Shown piece after piece: positions 11,136 through 22,089 of a DNA stretch of 64,000 nucleotides (within the stretch, counting starts at the first letter, position 1; every line of letters starts with the position of its first letter). The DNA comes from Parasponia andersonii (taxonomy: Eukaryota > Streptophyta > Magnoliopsida > Rosales > Cannabaceae), in assembly GCA_002914805.1 (NCBI GenBank), contig JXTB01000003.1, forward strand, positions 1,643,593-1,707,592, written 5' to 3'. The notes beneath the pieces are model-generated. The model did no database searches and was not told the DNA's origin. It saw only the letters and a program-made list of their open reading frames with translations. The translations under genes and the position numbers were made by a program.

Positions 11136-12121
11136 CTGAAAAGAAATGGTAATGAATTTAGTCCTATGCGAGCATCAGGAATCTTAGCTATATGCGAGCA
11201 GTTTTGGGGTCTCATCCTAGGATTACATCAACAAGCTACTCATTAGATTTTTTCTAATCGATCTACGGATTCATAAAAAAAATCATTCGAGCAGTTCGAT
11301 TAAAAAGAAAATAAAACCTCTTTCACGAGTTCATCTCTGTCAGTCATCTAAAAAAAAAAGAATCTATAGACCAACGAAGGGGATCTAAAAATTTCCATTT
11401 TACAGTCCATCCGAGTATGAGATGGGTTTATGTTCAGAATATTTAGTCTCTGGTATTTGGGTTCTACAGTTTGTTCCTATTTTCTATTCTAGTATTTGTA
11501 AATAAAGAGTTCTGGAAAATTGAAGAACGAGAGAGAAGATATATATTAACCTTTCTTCGAAGACGGAAGGACCAAGATGATGTTCGAAGGATTATGGTGA
11601 TATCTTTATCGGAGAAGATGACAAAGTTGTGCGAGCTAGGAAACAGAGAGACACTGGAAGAATTTCTTTGTGAGTACTTTAAGTTTAGAGAGAACATAGC
11701 AGACGATAGGTTTTTTGAAGAGGAGGTGGATTAGTGTTCGATATATATACCTCGAGCATCGTCAAATCAGAGCTGTAGATCAAGGTATTTAATTTTCAGA
11801 TCCAAAAGCCAAAATTCATGCGGGATTTGATTTTTCCGAAATTAAATCAGTATCTTTTCAAAATTTGAAACGATTCGATTTAAGAGGATAGCTGGCATCA
11901 TTGTTATCATTAAGCCTCCTCGAGTTTTGCTATTCTTCTTAGAAGAGGCGACACGTGGTTTCATCTGTCAGAAAAAGGTGTGCGTGATCTTGAAAAAGGT
12001 GAGATTTGAGATCTGGCGACTTTTCGATTCTTCAAGAGTCTCAAGTCTAAGTCATAACATCGCATTTTTTAAGCTCGCACTTACATTAGAAGGAAGCTCC
12101 ATTTTGTCCTAAAGAACTAAT
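11136..12121. other. TE1 spacer between antisense gene start and 3' polypurine tract
   Basis: About 1 kb, related to 51060-52055 of TE2. By position it should hold the promoter of the antisense gene; a TATA-like run lies at 11742-11750 but I cannot prove its use. The + strand ORF 11471-11734 is not preserved in TE2, so I do not call it a gene. Confidence 0.5.
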
Positions 12122-12137
12122 GGAGCTGGGGGACAAT
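12122..12137 (+). other. TE1 polypurine tract
   Basis: A purine-rich run (ggagctgggggacaat) directly before the 3' LTR. TE2 has the same run at 52056-52071. It is the expected primer site for plus-strand DNA synthesis. Confidence 0.75.
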
Positions 12138-12793
12138 TGTTGTGCAGTTTAAAATCTTATGTCAGGTCGCATGAGTAAGATTAAGTACAACCTCTTCCGA
12201 AAGAGTTACATGCGACCTCTACTGTATAAGTTAGTGCGACCTCTTCTGAAAGAATTACGTGCAACCTCCTCTAAACAAATTTAGTGCGACCAGAATGAAA
12301 AGGAAACTAGACTAAACTTCGTCAAACGGGTAACTTACAAAGAAAGGAAAATAAAAGTTTTTCTTTAAAAGATCGACCAGTCATCTTATTTAAGTGATTA
12401 CCCAGTTATATTGTTACTCAAATTGTGTTGTCTGATTATACAGTTACCCATTCTTACAATTGGGAAACATTGAGCTATCCTCATCTATATAAAGGGAGTT
12501 CAATATTTCAGTGAGGGATCTTCTTGGACTTTTTCTGATCTTGGGAGGCTGAGGAATTTTGGAGAGAACCTTTTAAACTCTTACTTCTTCTTTCTGGATA
12601 ACACATTGTAATTTTGAGTTCTTGTAATTCTCAGAAAATAGTGAAAAACAGTAGACGTAGGCTCATCTTTTTTGGAGCTGAATTACTATAAAATTCTTGT
12701 CTCTTTATTTGCTTTAGTTAATTTATACTTTTCACACATAAGCCACATCTTGTAATTTTTCTAAATTTATTATTGACAAAACCTCCGTCAATA
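12138..12793 (+). repeat. TE1 3' LTR
   Basis: 656 bp, the same length as the 5' LTR. It starts tgttgtgcag and ends ccgtcaata, where the terminal CA has become TA. The TATA box tatataaaggg is retained near 12487. It is followed directly by the target-site duplication gtctc. Confidence 0.92.
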
Positions 12794-12798
12794 GTCTC

Positions 12799-13383
12799 TA
12801 TCTTGCTTAAGCCAGAAATCTTTTATCGCTAAAAGAGAATGGTTAAAAAAATCCGTTCCCAGAAGAATACAAAATACAAACAAGTCTACGTTGAATGCAA
12901 AAATTAGCTCTATGGTCCTATGCTTAATATCATGTTTTGACTAATAACATGCAAGTATCCAAATGCAGTCAAAATTTGGTACTTTGAGTCATAAATATGA
13001 ATTAATAACATGCATAAGGCCATAAATGTCGGTGTCTTGTTTCTATCATCAACTTTGAATCATAAATATCCCGTATTTTTAACAAATTTGGGGGGAAAAT
13101 TCGTTTGCTATATCATATAAAATTCGTTTGCTATATCATATAAATCAAACTTTATGAATTTGAGAAAGATAAAAAACACGGGACTGTGAATGTGAATTAA
13201 TTTGAATGACTTAAAAGCACGGGATTGTGAGAAAACTCGTTTAGTATAATTTTTTTTCGAACTATTCTCGAACAAAACGTGAAAACTCATGATCGTTTTC
13301 TAGATCTCTTTCTAAAGGCTGTAAATTTCGGGCTTAGATATTTATATGTTAATTTAAAATTTAACAAGCTTAGATGTCTTTGT
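12799..13383. other. non-coding flank, related to 41091-41675
   Basis: Matches 41091-41675 over its length (for example tatcttgcttaag, acaaacaagtctacgttgaa, gggattgtgaatgtgaatta). It contains a 22-23 bp direct duplication at 13097-13142 (attcgtttgctatatcatat twice) that is single in the other copy. No gene is supported; the minus-strand ORF at 13108-13290 is not kept. Confidence 0.6.
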
Positions 13384-14203
13384 GTGGCCGATATCTTATT
13401 AGGATTACTTGACTTATATTTATCAAGGACTGGAATTATTATAATGTGGTAACAAAAAGAAATACTGAAAGCTCAATGTTATACTAGCAACTATATATAT
13501 TTCCTGCTTTCTTTCTCTATGAATTATTTTACTTTCCAGGGCTGGCTTAAAAAATTTTAAGGCCTAAGACGAGAATTTATGATTTTTTTCCTTGGAACTA
13601 AAATTAAACTTTCAATAAATTTTTACACACTTTACCCAAAACAAGTGACTTTGGTATATTTTATCCCAAATTCAACAAAAAGTTGTCTCAATTCTCTTTT
13701 AACAAACATACGACTTTCAAACTGATCGCTTCTCAAAACTCAAACAGAGAGATACACTATTTTTGAGACACCCTGACCCCAATTTCTTCTCCGGTCAAAC
13801 AGGCCTGGCCAGGTCGGGCTGCTTAATCCAAACTGATTTAAATAAAATGGTTTAAGTAAATCCACGTTTCCAACATGGACCACTTGATTGAAGTCAAGAC
13901 ATTAAATTATTCTCAGACAACCAAAACTTAATTGGTTGTCATGAAGAGTAACTGTCAATAACTTAATTGGTTGTCATGAAGAGTAACTGTCAATTTCCGT
14001 TTTGGTGGGATAAATTATCCATTGTGAATCATAACATCACATATTCCTTAGTATGGTTGCTTTGGGATACTATTACTATCCATTTAATTAGAGTCGATCA
14101 AAATCATGCTAAAAATAGAAACTTAATAAAAAAAAATGAGATAAAATATCTTAATCAATTTAGTCTAGTTGGTCAAGAAAATCCATTAATAATAATCCCT
14201 ATA
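13384..14203. repeat. P450-upstream duplicated segment, copy A (uninterrupted)
   Basis: Closely related to 14770-15600 and 52723-53410, with a more distant piece at 39420-39660. It contains the uninterrupted equivalent of the TE2 insertion site: attacttgacttatattt at 13403-13419. The segment ends near 14203, where it joins an LTR fragment in mid-LTR. No P450 exon follows this copy. A tttggttgtcatgaagagtaactgtcaat-type motif is duplicated near 13930-13995. Confidence 0.75.
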
Positions 14204-14769
14204 ACGCATAAGTTAGTGCGACCTCCTTCGAAAGAGTTACGTGTGACTTCTTCCGAATAAGTTAAGTGTGACCAGAATGAAAAGGAGACTAGTCTACGCT
14301 TCGTCAAATGAGTAACCTACAAAGAAAGGGAAACAAAAGTTTCTCTTTAAAGATCGACCAGTTACCTTATTTAAGTGATTACCCAATTATATTATTACTC
14401 AAATTGTATTGCCCGATTGTACAGTTACCCATTCTCACAATTGGGAACATTGAGCTATCCTCATCTATATAAAGGGAGTTCAATGTTTCAGTAAGGGGAT
14501 CTGGGACTTTTTCTGATCTTGGGAGGCTGAGGAATTTTTGAGAGAATCTTTTTAATTTTTTTTTCTTCTTTCAGGACAACACATTGTAATTTTGAGTTCT
14601 TGTAATTTTCTAGAAAATAGTGAAAAACAATGGATGTAGGCTCATCTTTTTTTGGGGCTGAACAACTATAAAATTCTTGCATCTTTATTTGCTTTGATTG
14701 ATAATCCTTTTCACAGAAACCACATCTCCCAATTTTTCTAAATTTATTATTGACAAAACCTCCATTAAC
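14204..14769 (+). repeat. 5'-truncated LTR of the TE1/TE2 family
   Basis: Starts inside U3 at cataagttagtgcgacctc, lacking roughly the first 100 bases, and ends cctccattaaca. It keeps the TATA box (tatataaaggg near 14467). Its right flank is cttgatgtatatttctcaagg, identical to the flank right of TE2 including the TE2 target-site base pairs. It is therefore the 3' end of a TE2-locus LTR carried along in a segmental duplication, not an independent insertion. Confidence 0.82.
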
Positions 14770-15814
14770 ACTTGATGTATATTTCTCAAGGACTGAATTA
14801 TTATAATGTAGTAACTAAAAGAAATACTGAAAGCTCAACGTTGTACCAGCAACTATATATATTTCTTGCTTTCTTTTTGTATGAATTATTGTACTTTCCA
14901 GAGCTGGCTTAATCAATTTTGAGGCCTAAGACGAGAATTTAAGATTTTTCTCCTTGGAACTAAAATTAAACTTTCAATAAATTCTTAGATACTTCTCCCA
15001 AAACAATTGACTTTGGTATATTTTATCCCAAATTTGACAAAAAGTTGTCTCAATTCTCTGTTAATAAACATACGGCTTTCGAACTGATCACTTCTCAAAA
15101 CTCAAACAGATAGAAACACTATATTTTTGAGCCACCTTGATCCGACTCGAATTTCTTCGCCGGTCAAACAGGCCTGGCTGGGTTGGGCTGCCTATACCAA
15201 ACTGATTTAAATAAAATGGCTTAAGTAAAGCTACGTTTCCAATATGGACCACTTGATTGAAGTCAAGACATTAAATTATTCTCTGACAACCAAAACTTAA
15301 TTGGTTGTCATGAAGAGTAACTGTCAATAACTTAATTGGTTGTCATGAAGAACTTAATTGGTTGTCATGAAGAGTAACTGTCAATTTCCTTTTTGGTGGG
15401 ATAAATTATCCACTGTGAATCATAACATCACATATTCCTTAGTATGGTTGCTTTGGGATACTATTACTATCCATTTAATTAGACTCGATCAAAATTAAGC
15501 TAAAAATAGAAACTTAATAAAAAAAAATGAGATAAAATATCTTAATCAATTTAGTCTAGTTGGTCAAGAAAATCCATTAATAATAATCCTTATAACCCTT
15601 CTAAAATATTTAATAAAGAAAATTATGCCAAATGATACGAGTACAAAAAGCTTTCAAAATTAGATTTTCGGTTAGTACAAATCTGTTATGAGTGATCTTG
15701 TGTATTTATTGCAACCAGTATTTTATAACATTGGCAAACCTGTTGTAATAACATGTTAATTTTCTCACAACTTGAGTTTATTTTTTTCGCCAATTGTTTG
15801 CCAATACTGGTCAA
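14770..15814. repeat. P450-upstream duplicated segment, copy B
   Basis: Related to copy A (13384-14203) and to copy C (52723-53410 plus 54500-54790). It leads without interruption into exon 1 of psi-B. The aacttaattggttgtcatgaaga motif is repeated three times at 15293-15372, against two or fewer elsewhere. No ORF of note. Confidence 0.7.
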
Positions 15815-16890
15815 CACCTTGGACCTAACACTTGTCTTAGCTCTCATCAAGATCTTCCACAAACTATGGTTGGTTCCTACTCACTTACAATACTTGCTGG
15901 GTTTGTAAGGGATCAATTGTCGTCCTTATAAGTTAATCCATGGAAACACACAAGAAATTTCAGCTATGTTAAAAGAATCCGTGAGCAGACCTATGGGACT
16001 ATCCCATGAAATATTTCCCAGACTTCAGCCTCATTTCCATTGTTGGAGCAACATGTATGGTAATCTTGTAAATTACTGTCACTGTCTGTATTTTTAAAAA
16101 TATATAAATAAATAGCATTTACTTTATTCTAAATTTTTGGTGCTATTAGGAAAGATTTATATTCAGTGGTACGGTCCTTGAGCACAACTAGTCATTTTGG
16201 AACCTGAATTGATCAAAGAGGTATTGAATGACAGAGATAAAGCCTGTCACAAACCTGAGGTCAATCCCTATTTGAAGAAGATTCTATGAGATGGCCTAAC
16301 CATGTCTCAAGGAGAAAAATGGGCAAAAATGAGGAAACTTGCTAGCTTTGCATTCCATAATGAGAGCTTGAAATTAAGCTCTTGGTATCTCTTTCAACCT
16401 AGTTCTGCTATCAATTGTTATTTTTGATCAACACAATGAGAGACTAACCAGGAATTATTATGCTGCAAAAAAAAAAAAATAATAAAAAAGTGGAAACAAA
16501 TTTGATACTATGATGGCTATACTGAAAGCTAAGCAATGAATTATTGAACTGAGCTACTTACTAACTTATTTACGCAAGCTAACGATACGAGAGTGTCAAT
16601 TTCTTTTTTATTTAAATCTTTGCAGACTCTGATTCCCGCAATGATTACGAGTGTTGAGACAATGTTAGAAGGATGGAAAAACCATGAAGGCAAAGAGATT
16701 GAGGTGTTTCAAGATTTAGGTGGTTATTCTGCAGAGGTGATTTTTGGGAGCAGTTACTTTGAGATGTTGATGAGGTTGACCTCGTTATCACCGATAAACA
16801 TGTATAAACTAAGGTTTCCTAGTGTCAAGTAAATCCTAATAGCAGAAACTTTGGGCTGCAGAAAAAGTTTTGGTTAATAGACATACTTGG

Positions 16891-17502
16891 TGTTGATGTA
16901 TGTGTGAACAGAAGTATGTGTGAACAGAAGTAAAAAAGGCAACCGTAATAGTATTAGTAAAAAGAGTAGCCGTAATAATAATAGTGAAAAAGACAGTCGT
17001 AATAGCAATAATAAAAAAGAGCATTCGTAATAACAATAGTCAAAGTTGATGTTCTTACTATCTTTCAAGGCTTTAAATAAAGGCTTCATTTCTTCATTCT
17101 TTTCATCTCAAAACTTAGAAGCATTTCAAGCTCTCTTCTAATTAAATCCTTTATTTTCTCTTTGTTTCTCCTTTTAAAGAGAGTAGAGTTTTGTTGTGAA
17201 ATGGAAGGTTTCAAAGAGTGGCGGTGTAAGGTGTGAATGAGAGAATACTTGTGAGAAAGTGATTGGGTATATTGGGGTCATTTGGTAGAAAAGAGAGAAA
17301 TATATATGATTGTAAACTATTTTCATATAGTAAAATTATTTTCTGAGAGATTGTATTTTTTCTCCTGATTGGGAGTTTTCTACTTAAATTCTTGTGTTGT
17401 GAGATTAGATTCTATTCCCTGCTATTATATCTCTATTGTTCTAATATTTCTTTGAAGCGAGATCTTGGAAGCAGAAAATCTGGGTCGGTCAGATTCCCAA
17501 AA
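16891..17502 (+). repeat. 5' LTR of gag-only Copia element
   Basis: 612 bp, tgttgatg to cccaaaa. It contains a 16-bp direct repeat (gtatgtgtgaacagaa) near 16895 and a stack of ~27-bp units of the type aaaaagagtagccgtaatagcaatagt at 16933-17040. The partner 3' LTR has a similar stack at 18847-18957. Confidence 0.85.
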
Positions 17503-17504
17503 AG

Positions 17505-17518
17505 TGGTATCAAAGTGG
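17505..17518 (+). other. primer binding site of gag-only Copia element
   Basis: tggtatcaaagtgg lies two bases after the 5' LTR. It closely matches the tggtatcagagc site used by plant Copia elements primed by initiator tRNA-Met. Confidence 0.8.
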
Positions 17519-17689
17519 GGTTCTTCGCTACATTATAGCTTAGTATTAGTCTAAGAAATTCTATATAAGGAGGCTACATTCAAGTGGGAGCATTTGTACC
17601 CTTTAATCCTTCTTGGAAATTTTCTTTACGATTTTTCAAGCTAGAAGTGTGAAACGAGATATTAGGAAACAAGATTTCAAGTCTGGTTA

Positions 17690-18400
17690 GAGCTGATATT
17701 AAGAAATTTGATGGGAACATCAATTTTGGCTTATGGCAAATACAAGTCCAGGATTTATTGATTCAATCTAGATTGCACAAGGTCTTGAAAGACAAAGAAG
17801 CTTGCAAGGATAAAAATTTTGAGAAATCTAGTATGAACGATGAAGATTAGGAAGATTTAGATGAGAGAGCTGCAAGTGAAATAAATATGTGTTTGGCCAA
17901 AAATGTCCTTGTAAATGTGCTTAGAATAACGACGACCAAAGATCTGTGGAGAAAGCTTGAAGAATTATATTAGGCGAAAGGTATCTCAATTCGAGTGTAT
18001 CTGAAAGAGTAGTTTCATACATTGCGTATGAATGAAGGTACGAAAATTTCTGATCATCTAAGTATTTTAAATGGTATCATTTCTGAACTAGAGACTATTG
18101 GAGTAAAGATTAAAGATGAAGATAAGGCATTTCAATTCATTTTGTCTCGTCCACCTTTCTATGAGTATATGAAACCTATTTTGGTGCATAGGAAGGAGAC
18201 TGTGGTTTTTTTAAGCTCATAAGTAAACTTTTGTCTGAAGAAGAAGGTTGACGAGTGGTAAAAGTAATGTTCCATTTGAAGGCTCAGCATTGGTAGTTGA
18301 CACTCGGAAGAAAAATTCCATGAAAAAGAATATAATATGCTAGGGGTGTGGACAATCTGAGCACCTAAAAAAAAAATTGTCAAAAAGATGGAGTAGGTTA
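17690..18400 (+). pseudogene. Copia-type gag (UBN2-like), disrupted
   Basis: Conceptual translation gives FDGNINFGLWQIQVQDLL, TTKDLWRKLEELY and then RMNEGTKISDHLSILNGIIS (open from 18022), the usual order of plant Copia gag. A degraded zinc knuckle (C-x2-CGQSEHLKK type) is seen near 18335-18375. Stops fall at about 17850, 17971 and 18010. About 400 bp between here and the 3' LTR (18400-18821) show no recognisable pol domain. Confidence 0.75.
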
Positions 18401-18821
18401 GGCTAAAAGCTCTAAATCTGGTGATGCTGCTAATATTATCTCCTATGATAGAGACGATGATCTTGTCCTTTGATCATGATATGTGCATCCTCATGGCATG
18501 CCACTTATCTTCAAAGATCCCATAAAAGAGAATGTGTAACAATTAGCAGTAGTAAGTTTCCACACATGTATTGTTTTGTCATTGATGTAAGGTGTGTGCT
18601 GAATGATGCTGATGGTTGATAGATTCCCGGAAAAGCCAAATATGAGAGTCAACACCATAGTTATCAGTAAGGTTTTTTCAACATGAGCTGGTATGAAAAT
18701 CTTAGAATTCGTCAATTCTATAGTAGAGTATGATTGTCAATAAAGACAATGATCGCAATGTAGGCTATAAGATGAGACGTATGTGAAAATGTGATTGAAA
18801 TCAAGTTTTCGAGTGGAAGAT

Positions 18822-19418
18822 TGTTGATGTACATATGAACAGAAGTTAAAAGAGTAGCCGCAATAGCACTAGTGAAAATGGCAGCCATAATAGCAATAGT
18901 AAAAATGACAGTCATAATAGCAATAGTGAAAAGGGGTAACTGTAATAACAATAGTCAAAATTGGTATTCTCACTACCTTTAAAGGCCTATAAATAGAGGC
19001 TTCATTTTTTCATTCTCTTTATCCCAAAACTTGGAAGCATTTCAAGTTTCTCTTCTAATTAAATTCTTTCTCTTATTTTTATTTCTCCTTTCAAAGAGAT
19101 AGAGTTTCTTTATGAAAGAAGAAGTTTCAAAGAGTGGTGGTATAAGATGTGAATGAGAGAATACTTGTGAGAAAGTGCTTAAGTGTATTGGTTCATTTGA
19201 TAGAAAAGAAGGAAATCTATATGATTGTAGAATCTTTTCATATAGTGAAATTTTTTTCTGAGAGACAGTTGTTTTTCTTCTGATTTGAGATTTTTCCACT
19301 TAAATTCTTGTGTTGTGAGATTGGTTTCTATTCCCTATTATTATTTATCTATTATTATGATATTTCTTTGAAGTGAGATCATGGGAACAGTAAATCATGG
19401 TTGATCAAATTCCCAACA
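18822..19418 (+). repeat. 3' LTR of gag-only Copia element
   Basis: 597 bp, tgttgatgt to tcccaaca, followed by the cttgg duplication. It differs from the 5' LTR by base changes and by repeat number in the ~27-bp stack. Confidence 0.85.
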
Positions 19419-20246
19419 CTTGGTAGTATCTTTTCTTTTCTTTTTTCTTTTCTTTCTTTTTTGGTAAAAGTGTTGTCGAATAAGGTCTAGAATTGTGTCA
19501 TGCTGTTATGTAGGAGACTGTCCTACTTCTAAGTACTATTTTTGGCAGCATAAAACCATTAGCTATTACTCTATTTTGCAGTAAAATTCTCAAGACTGGA
19601 GACGAGATTGAAGTAGAAAAGCTTGAGGAAATAATACACTAATCCATAATAGGCTTGGATTGCTGGTAAAGGCTCACCATGATCCCAATGAGAAGCATAG
19701 GATTTTGGTAGAAGATGTAGTCGATGAGTGCAAGACCTTTTATTTTTCTGGACAAGAAACCACTAATAGTTTGCTTGCTTGGACTATATTTCTCCTATCA
19801 ATCCATACTGATTGGCAAGAAGAATCCAGAAAAGAGGTCCTTAAGTTATTCAGAAAACAGAATCCAAATCCAGATGGAATAGCAAAACTTAAAACTGTAA
19901 GAAAAGTCACAATATCATTGTCTCACTATGGCCTTGCTTGGTAAACTTTTTCATTTTATTATTTATGTTTTGAATTTTTTGAAATCTTTGATATGATTTC
20001 TTCATGCAGCCGAGCCAGATTAGTAATTAATCTCTGAGATTATATCGTCCCATACTCAGCATATCCCGAAAAACTGAAAGGGAAGTGAGACTAGGAAATC
20101 TGAGTCTTCCAGCAAATACAAACTTATGGACATCATCTACAGCACTTCATCATGAACCTGAAATATGGGGAGAAGATGTGAATCAATTCAAGCCAGAGAG
20201 ATTCTCTGAAGGAGTTGCTAAAGCTACAAGGGACAACATTTCTGCA

Positions 20247-21522
20247 TGTTAGAAAATGGGTTAAGAATTGAATATGGGCTTAGCTTGGGCTTGGAAGCCC
20301 AAGTAATTTATAAAGACTAAAATTGTTATAAAACTCATTTTCATGAACCATTTTGAAGCTAAAAATTGAGTGGGACCCTTATCTTGTTAATGAAAGGACT
20401 TGGTGAATTCTTGTTCTCCTCCGCGAGGACATCGATTTTGTATATTCATACACTCAAAATGGTGCACGGATGAATGAGAAATTATCGCTCAAAAGTATAC
20501 CATTGGAATTGAAAAAATGAAAGAAAAAACAAGAAGTCCCACATTGGTGGGAGAAGCTTATTCCTAGTAGTTTATATAGAGCTATGTTTTGTGATGGTGG
20601 TAAGAATAACTACCACAGATGCTGTCTTAGGCGTGCACAGGGGGGGTGCAAATCATCATGCTTGGGCCTGAATTTCCATGGGCTCGTGTATACCCGCACT
20701 TGTGGACACAAATGCCAGACTGAAAACTTGGAATCTTGTAAGCCCAATCTTTTGCTACGGGCCAAATTATTATTTTTTCAATTCTGCTTCAATTCAATGG
20801 TCAGTTACATGTAAAACTGCCAAGCATTTTCCTTTAGAAAACTACCAACCTTTTTATGGCTGTGCTAGGCGTTTCGGCTTTGTAACAGCCATAGAGGAGG
20901 TTCCAAATATCTCCCATTCTGCTAAGCATTAGTGCAAGGCATTTTTTCGCCATGTAACAGCCATATTTGGCTTTATTGGATTTATTCCAATTGAAAGTTT
21001 GGTCTATAACCTCCCACTCCAAATGACTATAAAATGAGAGCTTTCCCACCTCATTCTACACACCAAAATCAGTAGCTTCCTCTCTGATTTCTCTCTACCT
21101 CCCTCTCTCAATTTCTCTAGTTTTCGAGTGTTCTTGAATTCTTGAGTTTACTAGCTGAAGTTCTTCGAGTATTTAGGAATTTCGTAGCTAGGGTTCTTAG
21201 TGTGTTGGAGTTCAAAACTATCCAGTTCCTAGAGTGGAGGTATTGGTGCTTTGCCTGCCACTCTTTGTTGTTGTATCCTGGAAAACTGACGCTAGCTAAA
21301 GTCCTCAAGTATTCTAGTGGAGGGAGCGAATCAGTTTTAAGGACACTGTGACCTACACAGGTCTCGACAGTAACTATGTTTCCAAAGTGCTATTGAAATA
21401 CCATTGAAGTGTGGACCAAACTTTTGGTAATTTTAAATTTTATTTTAAAGTTTATTGTAAACATTTGTTAAATATCTTTGTAACCTTATATGTTGCATGT
21501 TATTGTTAATTTAATTATTACA
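20247..21522 (+). repeat. Copia 5' LTR
   Basis: 1,276 bp from tgttagaaaatggg to taattattaca. A TATA-like tttatatagagc lies at about 20571-20582. Small ORFs inside (20584-20932, 21142-21351) are LTR sequence, not genes. I see no tRNA-Met primer site directly after the LTR (the sequence is atcttaaaactg), which is unusual. Confidence 0.85.
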
Positions 21523-21562
21523 ATCTTAAAACTGATTCATTGCTTTATATAAGGTTTTTATT

Positions 21563-21793
21563 AGGATGCATGTTAGAATTTATTTTATTAAATTCTTTAC
21601 GCTAGGTTGTATGTTAGAATTTATTTTATTCTTTATGCTAAGTTGCATGTTAGTATTTTTCTATTAAATTCTTTATGCTAGGTTGCATGTTAGAATTTAT
21701 TTTATTCTTTATGCTAGGTTGTATGTTAGAATTTATTTTATTAAATTCTTTATGCTAGGTTGCATGTTAGAATTTATTTGTTAAAGTCTTTAT
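21563..21793. repeat. leader tandem repeats with alternating unit length (Copia)
   Basis: Six consecutive units built on ggttgcatgttagaattta and ending ctttatgcta. Units of about 41 bp (with ttaaa) and about 36 bp (without) alternate as long, short, long, short, long, long. They lie between the 5' LTR and gag and do not code for protein. Confidence 0.82.
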
Positions 21794-22089
21794 GCTCATA
21801 TTTGCAATATATATAATTATAGTTGTTTGAATATATAAATTGCTCTGCTGCTTTGTTATTACAATTATTCTTGATGTAGAATTCTTGTGGAGCAGAATTT
21901 GTATTTTATCTAAGGAGACCGGATTTGAAGAGGAAGCAACTGTGACCCCTCCACATCTTTCCTGGGAGTTTCTTTGAAATTCTGTCTAGGAGGCGGGATT
22001 TTAAGTGGGACCTGTTTGTGAACCCTCTAGCCTTTCCTGGGAACAAATTTTTACTGAAATTAATAATTTTTGATTGATTAGTTTTAGAG

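Larger units (their letters stand above)
1721..12793 (+). mobile_element. TE1: full-length Ty3/Gypsy LTR retrotransposon, Tat-type
   Basis: An 11,073-bp element bounded by 656-bp LTRs and by the 5-bp target-site duplication gtctc (1716-1720 and 12794-12798). The related site at 41086-41090 is uninterrupted (ctata-gtctc-tatcttgc), which confirms both ends. Internal order is PBS, gag, protease, RT, RNase H, a second RNase H, integrase, a spacer, an antisense spliced gene, a second spacer, a purine-rich tract and the 3' LTR. Two RNase H domains, no chromodomain and an antisense extra ORF fit the Tat lineage of plant Ty3/Gypsy elements. Stops and frameshifts occur throughout the sense frames, so it cannot make an intact polyprotein. 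Its LTRs differ at about 22 of the first 225 positions by my hand count, mostly transitions, so it is old. Confidence 0.92.
16891..19418 (+). mobile_element. gag-only Copia-type LTR element in intron 3 of psi-B
   Basis: A 2,528-bp element flanked by the 5-bp duplication cttgg (16886-16890 and 19419-19423). The matching intron of psi-C is uninterrupted (tacttggtagtatc at 63316-63329). LTRs are 16891-17502 and 18822-19418. A tggtatcaaag primer site of initiator-tRNA-Met type follows the 5' LTR, and a purine tract (gagtggaagat) precedes the 3' LTR. The interior holds a Copia-type gag with several stops and no readable protease, integrase, RT or RNase H. The size and gag-only content resemble the TR-GAG class of non-autonomous elements. 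Confidence 0.87.

Noticed and set aside
11471-11734. 87-codon + strand ORF rich in Arg and Glu before the 3' LTR of TE1
   Set aside because: The same place in TE2 (about 51420-51660) does not keep the frame, so it is unlikely to be a gene.
16836-17089. Minus-strand ORFs over the gag-only Copia 5' LTR
   Set aside because: They are translations of a ~27-bp LTR minisatellite (Leu/Phe/Thr repeats).
20584-21351. Three ORFs in the Copia 5' LTR and related ones at 26798-27477
   Set aside because: They lie in the LTRs, occur in both copies with frame changes, and match no protein family I know.
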